Source of the DNA: an uncultured Eubacteriales bacterium
GTDB taxonomy: Bacteria; Bacillota; Clostridia; Lachnospirales; Lachnospiraceae
Length of the DNA stretch: 11,398 nucleotides
Assembly (NCBI GenBank): GCA_902783795.1
Contig: CACZSO010000143.1
Span: 1-11,398 of the forward strand
Direction: 5' to 3'
Of this stretch, positions 1 to 7,054 are shown piece after piece; position 1 is the first letter of the stretch; every line of letters begins with the position of its first letter. The position numbers and the translations under genes were made by a program. Under the pieces are notes generated by a model. That model was not told the DNA's origin and searched no databases. It saw nothing but the letters and a program-made list of their open reading frames with translations.

Positions 1-627
1 ATGGCCCACGAATTAAAAACCCCTCTGGCAGTGATCCGAAGCTACGCCGAGGGGCTGAAGGAACATATTAATGAAGATAAAAGGGATCACTATATCGACG
101 TTATCTTGAAGGAGACCGACCGAACCAATGAGATGGTCCTCAGCATGCTGGAACTGTCCCGTCTGGAAGCCGGAAAAGTCACGCTTTCTCAGGAAGCATT
201 TTCTTTAAAAGATGTCACAGGGGAAGTTCTGGAGCACTTTCAGAAACTTTCAGAAGAGAAAAACCTGACTATTTCCTTTGATCCGGGAGAAGACGTCCTG
301 ACCTATGCCGATAAGACGCTGATCAGAAGGGCTGTTGAAAACCTGGTCTCCAATGCCGTAAAATATACGGATGTTGGAGGCAGCATAGAGTGCCTGATCC
401 GGCAGGAAGCCGGAAAGACCCGCTTTACTATCCGGAATGACTGCGAGCCGCTTTCGGAAGAAGCCCTGTCAAAAGTCTGGGACACTTTTTACCGAGCAGA
501 CAATGCCCGCACCCGGGGCGGGACCGGGCTGGGCCTGGCCATAGTGAAAAACATCATCCTGCTGCACGGCGGCAGCCTGAACGTCAGAAACACAGACACG
601 GGAGTAGAATTCAGTTTCATGCTGTAG
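1..627 (+). CDS. Sensor histidine kinase, C-terminal part (5' end outside window)
   Basis: This is the cytoplasmic catalytic part of a two-component sensor kinase, which autophosphorylates on His and passes the phosphate to a response regulator. The reading frame begins exactly at the H-box (HELKTP, phosphoacceptor His at residue 3 of the visible part), so the first ATG is almost certainly an internal Met; sensor and membrane segments lie upstream of the window. A dimerisation helix pair (about 1-60) is followed by a HATPase domain with an N-box (ENLVSNAVKYT, 113-123) and a G2-type box (GGTGLGLAIVK, 173-183). The usual DxGxG of the G1 box is degenerate (NDCEP, 146-150), followed by a WDTFYRADNARTR stretch, a pattern I associate with VanS-like Firmicutes kinases. 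Two stop codons stand in tandem (625-630) and a strong terminator follows, so this is probably the last gene of its operon. The signal sensed cannot be judged. Confidence 0.93.
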   Translation: MAHELKTPLAVIRSYAEGLKEHINEDKRDHYIDVILKETDRTNEMVLSMLELSRLEAGKVTLSQEAFSLKDVTGEVLEHFQKLSEEKNLTISFDPGEDVLTYADKTLIRRAVENLVSNAVKYTDVGGSIECLIRQEAGKTRFTIRNDCEPLSEEALSKVWDTFYRADNARTRGGTGLGLAIVKNIILLHGGSLNVRNTDTGVEFSFML

Positions 628-639
628 TAGTAAAACCTA

Positions 640-684
640 AAAGCCTTGTGCTGTAACTTTAGTTACTGCATGAGGCTTTTTCTT
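640..684 (+). terminator. Rho-independent terminator after the histidine kinase
   Basis: AAAGCCT (640-646) pairs with AGGCTTT (673-679). The stem continues inward through GC and GTAAC/GTTAC pairs with one mismatch and a TTTA loop (658-661). A T-rich tract (677-684) follows. It lies 13 bases after the kinase stop and isolates that operon from the aldehyde dehydrogenase leader. Confidence 0.9.
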
Positions 685-752
685 ATCCAAAAGGTTTAAT
701 GTCAGGATCACGATTTTGCTTGAAGCGTCATTTGTAAGTGGATCTGTTATCA

Positions 753-781
753 TTGACAAGGATAACCGACAATAGTAGTAT
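753..781 (+). promoter_or_regulatory. Sigma-A-type promoter for the aldehyde dehydrogenase operon
   Basis: A perfect TTGACA (753-758) is separated by 17 bases from TAGTAT (776-781). The start of transcription would be near 788, giving a leader of about 140 bases before the ATG at 932. No other promoter of comparable quality is seen between 685 and 931. A dehydrogenase-glucosidase-HAD operon is the likely output. Confidence 0.65.
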
Positions 782-797
782 TATGTCATAGAGTCTT

Positions 798-813
798 TGA
801 AACGATTATTTCA
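798..813. promoter_or_regulatory. Inverted repeat just downstream of the predicted transcription start (candidate operator)
   Basis: TGAAA (798-802), a 6-base spacer CGATTA, and TTTCA (809-813) form a perfect 5-base-arm inverted repeat roughly 10 bases after the expected start of transcription. It resembles a catabolite-response element in having TG...CG...CA, but the CG is one position off the classical cre spacing, so I do not call it cre. An operator role is inference. Confidence 0.3.
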
Positions 814-931
814 TATAGCACTTAAGGAAATGACTGCGTGAAGATGAAGTCATGGTGAAAAATGCGAAGGGAGATGTCGGATCAAAGCGTGACTGACAAC
901 AATTTGACAACATTTATGAAAGGAGTATCTC

Positions 932-2368
932 ATGATTGCTTATGACAAATTGTATATTGACGGGCAATGGGTCGAAGGGACCAGCGGTAAGGTGATGGAA
1001 GACGCCTGTCCCATGGATAACAGTGTCCTTTATACCTATAAGGCTGCAAGTAAGGAGGATGTGGACAGGGCTTATGAAGCTGCCAGAAAAGCCCAGCCCG
1101 CATGGGCAGCCACCACGCCGGGAGAGAAAGCAGCGATGCTGGAAAAGCTGGCTCAGGCCATTGAAGAAATGAGCGGGGAGATTGCAGATCTTCTCATTTG
1201 CGAAGGAGGTTCGACGGCGCCTAAGGTAGGTTTCGAGATCTCTACATGTATCAACATCTGTAAGCAGGCTATGAAATTCCCCTACCTGATGAGGGGTGAG
1301 ACTATTGCATCGGATATCCCGGGAAAGCAGAACTTCACATTCAAAAACCCGAAGGGAGTCATCGGTGTGATTGCACCTTGGAATGTTCCGCTGGTACTGG
1401 CCATGAGAAGCGTGGTCCCGGCTGTGGCCACAGGAAATACAGTGGTATTGAAGCCGGCCAGCGATACCCCGGGTACGGCCTTCATCATTGGCAAATTCTT
1501 TGAAAAGGCCGGATTTCCTAAGGGTGTGTACAATGCTGTGGCCGGAAGGGGCAGTGATATCGGCGATTATTTTGTAGAGCATCCTGTACCTGATGCTATC
1601 AGCTTCACCGGTTCCACAGAAGTGGGAAAGAGAATAGGTTCTACGGCAGGCAGCATGATTAAAGATGTATCTCTTGAGCTGGGCGGGAACAATGTGATGC
1701 TGATCCTTAAGGATGCTGATCTCGAGAAGGCGGCCAGGGCGGCCATCTTCGGAGCATTCTTCAACCAGGGACAGGTGTGCATGGCTCTCAACAGGATATT
1801 GATCGAAGAGAGCAGATATGATGAGTTCGCAAAGATCTTTATCGAAGCTGTAAAACAGGTAAAGGTCGGCGATCCTCACGACCCGGAAGTTTTCATAGGA
1901 CCTATCATTTCCCAGACTCAGGTCAAGAGCATTGAAAGATATATAGAAGCCAATATTGAAGCAGGCGCCACCGTTGCTTTGGAAGGTCATACGGAAGGAA
2001 ATTATATCTATCCGTGGGTGTTTACAGACTGTACTAACGACATGCCCGCCTGCTGCAATGAGGTGTTCGGTCCTGTCGTCTGCCTCCTCAAAGTCAAGGA
2101 CGAAGAGGAAGGTATCGCCATAGCCAATGATACCAGCTACGGTCTCAGCGGCAGTGTCTTTACCGAGGATCTTTTCCATGGCATGGAAGTTGCCAAAAGG
2201 ATAGAATCCGGCATGGTCCATGTGAATGATCAGTCCATCAATGATGAGCCTCATGTGATGTTTGGCGGTGAGAAGATGAGCGGTGTCGGCAGATTTAATG
2301 ACCACTGGGTCGTGGAGAAATTCACCACTGAAAAATGGATCAGTGTGCAGACAGAGCCCAGGTTTTGA
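932..2368 (+). CDS. NAD(P)-dependent aldehyde dehydrogenase (vanillin/benzaldehyde dehydrogenase-like)
   Basis: This cytoplasmic enzyme would oxidise an aldehyde to the carboxylic acid with NAD(P)+. At 478 residues it has normal full length for the ALDH superfamily. All core residues are visible: Asn151 in APWNVPL, Lys174 in KPAS, the FTGSTEVGKRI cofactor segment (225-235), general base Glu249 in LELGG, the nucleophile Cys283 in NQGQVCMALNR, and EVFGPV (377-382). The C-terminal HVNDQSINDEPHVMFGG stretch and the NQGQ-C-M pattern resemble the vanillin/benzaldehyde dehydrogenase-like branch (Bacillus YfmT type) more than betaine- or succinate-semialdehyde enzymes. This points to an aromatic or unusual aldehyde substrate, but specificity is inference. 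AGGAG at 921-925, six bases before the ATG, supports the start. The next gene begins 43 bases downstream, consistent with co-transcription. Confidence 0.95.
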   Translation: MIAYDKLYIDGQWVEGTSGKVMEDACPMDNSVLYTYKAASKEDVDRAYEAARKAQPAWAATTPGEKAAMLEKLAQAIEEMSGEIADLLICEGGSTAPKVGFEISTCINICKQAMKFPYLMRGETIASDIPGKQNFTFKNPKGVIGVIAPWNVPLVLAMRSVVPAVATGNTVVLKPASDTPGTAFIIGKFFEKAGFPKGVYNAVAGRGSDIGDYFVEHPVPDAISFTGSTEVGKRIGSTAGSMIKDVSLELGGNNVMLILKDADLEKAARAAIFGAFFNQGQVCMALNRILIEESRYDEFAKIFIEAVKQVKVGDPHDPEVFIGPIISQTQVKSIERYIEANIEAGATVALEGHTEGNYIYPWVFTDCTNDMPACCNEVFGPVVCLLKVKDEEEGIAIANDTSYGLSGSVFTEDLFHGMEVAKRIESGMVHVNDQSINDEPHVMFGGEKMSGVGRFNDHWVVEKFTTEKWISVQTEPRF

Positions 2369-2411
2369 TATATCCCGCTATAAATTTCTTGTGAATACAG
2401 GAGGATACGAT

Positions 2412-4073
2412 ATGGAGCGGACACGGTGGTATAAAGATTCGGTCTTTTATCAGATCTGGCCCCGGAGCTTTAAGGATGGAAACGGCGATGGCATGGGAGA
2501 CCTTCTGGGTGTCTATGAAAAGCTGGACTATATAAAGAGCCTGGGAGTTGACGGGATCTGGTTCTCCCCGCTTTACCCCTCCCCTGGAGTGGACTGTGGC
2601 TATGATATCTCGGACTATATGGATATTGCCCAGGAATTCGGCGGAATGGAGGCATTTAAAAAAGTACTGGATGGCGCTCATGAGCGCGGGATCCGGGTGA
2701 TCATGGACCTGGTGGTCAACCACACCAGTGACGAGCACGAATGGTTCCAGAAATCACGGCAGCGGATCGATCCCTATACGGATTACTATATCTGGAGGCC
2801 GGCAAAGCCTGACGGAAGTCTGCCGAACAACTGGGACAGTATGTTCGAGGGCAAGGCCTGGCAGTGGGACGAGGCGCGCGGGGAGTATTATCTGCACCTG
2901 TTTGCGATCCGTCAGCCGGATCTCAACATGGATAACCCGCTGGTACGTGAAGAAGTGAAGAAGATCCTGAAGTTCTGGCTGGATCTGGGGGTGGACGGCT
3001 TCCGTGAGGATGTCATCACCTTTATTTCCAAGAAGGAAGGCTTACCGGATGATCATCTGTACCCAGCCAGCAAAGGCATCCGTTTTTATAACCATGGGCC
3101 TCATATCCATGAGTATCTGCAGGAATTCCGCAGGGACGTGCTGTCAAAATATGATTGCATGACATTGGCGGAAGCGCCGCTGGTCTCGCCGGAAATGGCT
3201 TTAAGCTATATCAGCGAAGAAGACCCGGGACCAAATGGTTCAGACATCGATATGATGATCCAGTTCCAGTGTATGACCGGTGACTGTTTCCTGACGGACT
3301 ATATGCCCCTTAAGTTTTCTCTGCGCCGTCTGAAAAAAGCATTTACCTCCTGGCAGGAGGGGCTGCTCGGAAAAGCCTGGAACATGCTGTATCTGGAAAA
3401 CCACGATCATCCCAGGGTGGTCTCCAGGTACGGAAGCGAGAAGTTCCGGAAAGAATCGGCGAAGATGCTGGCTGCCATGTATCTGTTCCAGCAGGGAACG
3501 CCTTTCATTTACCAGGGGCAGGAGATAGGCATGACAAACTGGTATCCTAAGACCATCGGTCAGTATGAGGATGTCCAGACCCTGAATCAGAAAACCTGGC
3601 TTCCTGATGGACTGAGGCTTAAGCTTTATCACAGGGCTTCCCGGGATTCCGCCAGGACGCCTATGCAGTGGAGCGCCGGTGAATATGCAGGATTTTCCAC
3701 GGCTGAGCCCTGGTTCAGCATTAATGAAAACTATAAGGAAGTCAATGTAGAGGAAGCTGAGGCAGATCCTGATTCTGTGCTGAATTTCTACCGTAGAGCC
3801 ATCAGACTGCGCCGGAAGCTGAAGATCGTGAAAGACGGAAGCTTTAAGGAGTATGATCATTCTTCAGGGAAATTCTATACTTATGAACGTTCTGACGGGC
3901 AGCACCGTCTGCTGGTGATCTGCTCTTTCTCGGAAAAAGAAGAACTATACAAATTGCCGTCGGGCTTTGATTTCAGTAAAGGCAGACTGATCCTCTGCAA
4001 CTATAAAAAAGTTTCCCGCAAGGCTGATAGGTTTACTGCACACCCCTATGAGGTGCGGGTGTATCTGTTCTGA
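2412..4073 (+). CDS. GH13 alpha-glucosidase, oligo-1,6-glucosidase-like
   Basis: This cytoplasmic exo-acting retaining glucosidase should release glucose from short alpha-glucosides such as isomaltose or panose. The frame is open from 2283, but I choose the ATG at 2412: AGGAGG (2399-2404) sits seven bases before it, and the protein then starts with the usual family beginning (WYKDSVFYQIWPRSF). That gives 553 residues, normal for the family. Visible features are a calcium-type loop DGNGDGMGD (22-30), DLVVNHTSDEH (99-109), nucleophile Asp200 in GFREDVITF, acid/base Glu254 in LAEAP, and Asp332 in LENHDHPR. Val201, right after the nucleophile, is the residue that in this family favours alpha-1,6 over alpha-1,4 linkages. 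There is no signal peptide. Trehalose-6-phosphate hydrolase is a less likely alternative because I see no sign of a linked trehalose PTS gene. Confidence 0.93.
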   Translation: MERTRWYKDSVFYQIWPRSFKDGNGDGMGDLLGVYEKLDYIKSLGVDGIWFSPLYPSPGVDCGYDISDYMDIAQEFGGMEAFKKVLDGAHERGIRVIMDLVVNHTSDEHEWFQKSRQRIDPYTDYYIWRPAKPDGSLPNNWDSMFEGKAWQWDEARGEYYLHLFAIRQPDLNMDNPLVREEVKKILKFWLDLGVDGFREDVITFISKKEGLPDDHLYPASKGIRFYNHGPHIHEYLQEFRRDVLSKYDCMTLAEAPLVSPEMALSYISEEDPGPNGSDIDMMIQFQCMTGDCFLTDYMPLKFSLRRLKKAFTSWQEGLLGKAWNMLYLENHDHPRVVSRYGSEKFRKESAKMLAAMYLFQQGTPFIYQGQEIGMTNWYPKTIGQYEDVQTLNQKTWLPDGLRLKLYHRASRDSARTPMQWSAGEYAGFSTAEPWFSINENYKEVNVEEAEADPDSVLNFYRRAIRLRRKLKIVKDGSFKEYDHSSGKFYTYERSDGQHRLLVICSFSEKEELYKLPSGFDFSKGRLILCNYKKVSRKADRFTAHPYEVRVYLF

Positions 4074-4112
4074 CAGGGGATGCTGCATTGATCTGAATGA
4101 TGGGAAAATATC

Positions 4113-4769
4113 ATGAAATATAACAGAAACTACGAATACTTTTTATTCGACCTGGATGGGACATTGACGGATCCTGGTCTGGGCATTACGAATTCAGTGA
4201 TGCACGCACTTAAGAAATACGGGATCGATGTGCCGGACAGGGAAAAACTATATCCTTTTATCGGGCCGCCCCTCATAGATTCTTTCATGAAATATTATGG
4301 CTTTTCTCATGAAGAAGCGGTGAAAGGTGTGGAATATTACCGGGAGTATTTCCGGGACCGTGGTATTTTTGAAAACACCATGTATGACGGGATACCGAAA
4401 GTTCTCGAAAAACTTAAGACCATGGGCAAAAAGATCGTCCTGTGCACCTCTAAGCCGGATGAATTTGCTGTCACGATCCTTAAGCATTTTGACCTGTATC
4501 AGTTCTTTGACTTTATTGGGGCGGCGACCATGAATGAGGAACGCACGAAAAAAGTCGAGGTGATAAACTATGCCATAGAGGAACTGGGGATCCGGGACAG
4601 GGCCACAGTCCTTATGATCGGGGACCGGGATCAGGACATTCAAGGGGCGAAGGAAGCCGGCGTAGATTCTGTGGGTGTGCTGTACGGCTACGGCAGCCGG
4701 GAAGAACTGCAGAAAGCCTGCTACCTGGCAAAGACGCCAGAAGAGATCCTGCCGGAGCAGGAAATATAG
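4113..4769 (+). CDS. HAD-superfamily phosphatase (phosphoglycolate phosphatase / 5'-nucleotidase-like)
   Basis: This is a 218-residue HAD subfamily IA hydrolase expected to remove phosphate from a small metabolite or nucleotide. Motif I FDLDGTLTD carries nucleophile Asp13 and acid/base Asp15. A helical cap (about 20-85) includes the FIGPPL segment common in this clostridial group. Motif II is CTSKP (111-115), with the motif III Lys near 146-147 (RTKKVE) and motif IV GDRDQD. The end GVLYGYGSREEL is also typical. The true substrate cannot be deduced; such proteins are often named phosphoglycolate phosphatase or 5'-nucleotidase without proof. It begins 39 bases after the glucosidase stop and has only a weak ribosome site (GGGAA, 4102-4106), so it is probably the last gene of the dehydrogenase operon. 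No clear terminator follows. Confidence 0.9.
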   Translation: MKYNRNYEYFLFDLDGTLTDPGLGITNSVMHALKKYGIDVPDREKLYPFIGPPLIDSFMKYYGFSHEEAVKGVEYYREYFRDRGIFENTMYDGIPKVLEKLKTMGKKIVLCTSKPDEFAVTILKHFDLYQFFDFIGAATMNEERTKKVEVINYAIEELGIRDRATVLMIGDRDQDIQGAKEAGVDSVGVLYGYGSREELQKACYLAKTPEEILPEQEI

Positions 4770-4799
4770 AAAATACCCGGATCATACACCCGGATGATA

Positions 4800-4827
4800 T
4801 TGACAGAGCTGGTCAAAAAATGATAAA
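4800..4827 (+). promoter_or_regulatory. Possible promoter for the esterase gene
   Basis: TTGACA (4800-4805) is followed after 16 bases by GATAAA (4822-4827); neighbouring alternatives for the -10 (TGATAA, TAAAAC) give 15 or 18 bases. The -35 is perfect but the -10 is mediocre. It lies in the 123-base gap between the HAD gene and the esterase, where no terminator is seen, so the esterase may be expressed both from here and by read-through. Confidence 0.4.
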
Positions 4828-4892
4828 ACTAAGAAAAAGAATGAAAGGAAAAATGGTGCCGGCATCTCAGGCCGCATCATCAAGGTAATTTT

Positions 4893-5687
4893 ATGGCAAG
4901 AATAGAAGTTGAGTATTTTTCTAATGCACTGGTGCGTCCCGTTACCTTCCGCGCTGTCATCCCCAATGACTTCCGCGCTGCGGTTCCCGGTATCCAGGCG
5001 CCGGTAAATCCTCACATGGAGCGGCCTATGAAGGTGGTCTTTAATCTTCCCGGCTATACCGGAGGAGCAGAATGGGGCAATGAAATGCTGGCTATGAAGT
5101 ATAATACAGCCATCATTTCTGTCTATGGTGAGAATGCGTTCTATGTGAACAATGCATCGCCCAGCGGGCAGTTCCAGACCTTTATCGGTGAAGAGATGGT
5201 AGATTACGTGCGCAGGACTTTCGGTCTGGCCATGAAGCCGGAAGATACGTATATTACCGGCATTTCCATGGGCGGCTACGGTGCCATCCATACAGCCCTG
5301 GCTTATCCCGAAACCTTCGGAAAAGTAGCCGGTCAGTCATCTGCCCTGATCATTAATCAGATCGCCCATATGAAGGAGGGCGAGGATAATGGCGTGAATA
5401 ATTATGCTTATTACCGCTTCCTGTTTGGCGACCTGGACACTATCCAGCAAAGCACGGCGAATCCTGAGGTCCTGGTGGAGAATATTCTGGCGGAAGGTAA
5501 AAAGATGCCGGATATCTATTTCTGCTGCGGTACAGAGGATTTCCTGATCGAGCCGAACCGTGCCTTTGATAAGTTCCTGACGGAAAAAGGCGTACCTCAT
5601 GTGTTTAAGACCAGCCCCGGCGGCCACGATGGGAAATTCTGGATGGAATACACACCGAAGGTCATGGAGTGGTTCTTTGAAGGATAA
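4893..5687 (+). CDS. Serine esterase of the esterase D / tributyrin esterase type (alpha/beta hydrolase)
   Basis: This 264-residue cytoplasmic hydrolase probably cleaves short-chain acyl esters. It shows the alpha/beta fold pattern of the esterase D family: an N-terminal strand region with FRAVIPND, the NLPGYTGG oxyanion-hole region (51-58), nucleophile Ser125 in GISMGG (123-128), Asp216 in CGTEDFLI, and catalytic His245 in GGHDGKFW. Length and motif spacing match EstA-like tributyrin esterases of lactic acid bacteria; S-formylglutathione hydrolase or a CE1 acetyl/feruloyl esterase are related alternatives. No signal peptide is present, arguing against direct attack on polymeric plant wall. 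The ribosome site (AAGG, 4882-4885) is weak. A 15-codon reading frame (MKGKMVPASQAASSR, 4841-4888) stops four bases before this ATG and could couple translation. A strong terminator follows. Confidence 0.9.
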   Translation: MARIEVEYFSNALVRPVTFRAVIPNDFRAAVPGIQAPVNPHMERPMKVVFNLPGYTGGAEWGNEMLAMKYNTAIISVYGENAFYVNNASPSGQFQTFIGEEMVDYVRRTFGLAMKPEDTYITGISMGGYGAIHTALAYPETFGKVAGQSSALIINQIAHMKEGEDNGVNNYAYYRFLFGDLDTIQQSTANPEVLVENILAEGKKMPDIYFCCGTEDFLIEPNRAFDKFLTEKGVPHVFKTSPGGHDGKFWMEYTPKVMEWFFEG

Positions 5688-5701
5688 GCATTATAATTCA
5701 T

Positions 5702-5742
5702 AAAAAAGGGTTGCTGCATCTCGGGCAGCAACCTCTTTTTTT
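5702..5742. terminator. Bidirectional terminator between convergent esterase and MFS genes
   Basis: GGTTGCTGC (5709-5717) pairs perfectly with GCAGCAACC (5725-5733) around a 7-base loop. It is flanked by an A6 run on the left (5702-5707) and TCTTTTTTT on the right (5734-5742). The A and T runs make it work in both directions. It sits 14 bases after the esterase stop and just beyond the MFS stop at 5750, so it can end both transcripts. Confidence 0.93.
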
Positions 5743-5749
5743 GACAGGT

Positions 5750-7054
5750 CTACAGTTCTTTTATGTGTTTATTCAACAGCATCAGGACAGCAGTGATGGT
5801 AAAGCCCAGTGAACAGAAGGCCAGCAGGGTGGTGCTGCCGGCGGTCTTAAGGACAGCGCCGGCCAGGACGGAAGCTATGGGGATCATACCCTGGGAGCCG
5901 ATGCTCATGATGCTGTTTACTTTACTGAGTTTATCTCTGTCCACAATGCGCATCAGGGTAGTGCTCAGCGGGATATTGATAAAAGCGATCGTAAAGCCTA
6001 TGACCAGACAGCCAGAAGAAAGAAGTATAAGAAAACTATTGACGGAATTCCCACGATCCACCAGCAGCCAGTAGCAAAGAGTCATGCCTATGAACAGGAT
6101 GGCGATAAATCCCAGTCTGAAGGCTACTTTCCGGCCTGTCTTTTCTTCTGTCGGCCGCATGCTTAAGACAGCAGCGCCGGCCAGGGAACTGAAACCAAAA
6201 CATACACTGAACACAGAAGACCAGAGTTCGGGGGTCAATACATTGTCCAAAAGATAAGAGGGTGCCTGGGCCAGGTCTGTTTTTACAAAGAAGGGAAAGA
6301 AATTCCCTGAGACAGGAGCAAAAAAGAAATTGACGAACAGCATGGAGCCTAAAAGGGCCAGGATCGCTTTCTTATCTTTCAGATAGATGATGCCGTCCCG
6401 CATATCCCGGGCTGCGACTTTAAGGGTCAGCTGTTCAGGAGAGGGCTTGTGATCATAGTGGATCAGCATTTCCGAAATGCCGGAAGCCACGAAACAGATC
6501 CCTACAAAAAAGAACAATGTATGGATGGACAGGGCAGCATACAGAATGCCTGCCAGGACTACCCCTAAGATACCTTCCAGGGAACTCTTGATGGAAAAGA
6601 ATGAATTCGCCTTCTGCAGTTGATCCTCTTCTATGATGTGAGGAAAGAGGGCACCGGAAGCAGGTGAGAAAACCCCGCTCACCGCATTGCCGATGATCCC
6701 TAAGACAAAAAGGATCACCACATGGGCGCTGTTCTCCCGGAACAAAAGCATCAGTATGGTGGCCAGGAGGATGGTGCCGCCCTTCAGGAAATCGCAGACA
6801 TACATGATCTTAGCCTTATTGAAGCGGTCACCCAAGACCCCTCCGATAGGGGTGAAGACTAGCATGGCTACACCGCACAGCGCCAGGTACAGGCCCTGAA
6901 GGAAGGCATTGTTATCTGTGATCTCCAGAATATAAAAACTCACCGCAAAGCTGTAAAGGATAGCTCCCAGCTCCGATACCAGGGCCCCTAAAAAGACCAG
7001 CCGGAAGTTTTTGTTTGAGAATAGATTATCTTTAGGATTCATTGACTCAGTCAT
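5750..7054 (-). CDS. MFS transporter, DHA3-like efflux permease
   Basis: This integral membrane exporter of 434 residues has about twelve hydrophobic segments, the number expected for the major facilitator superfamily. The loop between helices 2 and 3 carries the MFS motif A variant GGVLGDRFNKAK (71-82). A hydrophilic central loop spans about 200-232. Both halves carry the DHA3-type loop before an inner helix (EEDQLQKANS at 143-151 and DRDKLSKVNS in the second half). Such proteins are commonly annotated as macrolide-efflux or enterobactin-exporter-like, but the substrate is unknown. The start at 7054 (ATG) overlaps the upstream regulator gene by 8 bases. A second ATG at residue 5 is an alternative start. 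The overlap implies translational coupling and co-regulation with the XRE protein. Confidence 0.92.
   Translation of the reverse strand: MTESMNPKDNLFSNKNFRLVFLGALVSELGAILYSFAVSFYILEITDNNAFLQGLYLALCGVAMLVFTPIGGVLGDRFNKAKIMYVCDFLKGGTILLATILMLLFRENSAHVVILFVLGIIGNAVSGVFSPASGALFPHIIEEDQLQKANSFFSIKSSLEGILGVVLAGILYAALSIHTLFFFVGICFVASGISEMLIHYDHKPSPEQLTLKVAARDMRDGIIYLKDKKAILALLGSMLFVNFFFAPVSGNFFPFFVKTDLAQAPSYLLDNVLTPELWSSVFSVCFGFSSLAGAAVLSMRPTEEKTGRKVAFRLGFIAILFIGMTLCYWLLVDRGNSVNSFLILLSSGCLVIGFTIAFINIPLSTTLMRIVDRDKLSKVNSIMSIGSQGMIPIASVLAGAVLKTAGSTTLLAFCSLGFTITAVLMLLNKHIKEL

Noticed and set aside
685..931. Short reading frames in the leader (a 12-codon frame from 699 and a 14-codon frame from 852)
   Set aside because: Neither has a convincing ribosome site. 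The first lies upstream of the predicted promoter. The products show no leader-peptide pattern such as runs of one amino acid.
914..2305. A 463-codon open frame on the minus strand opposite the aldehyde dehydrogenase
   Set aside because: It lies almost wholly inside a gene with all catalytic motifs intact. Its translation is rich in His, Cys, Ser and Phe with no recognisable motif, as expected for an antisense shadow.
2283..2411. Upstream extension of the glucosidase frame to an ATG at 2283
   Set aside because: It would overlap the dehydrogenase gene by 86 bases and add 43 residues unlike GH13 N-termini. The ATG at 2412 has an ideal AGGAGG site and family-typical beginning.
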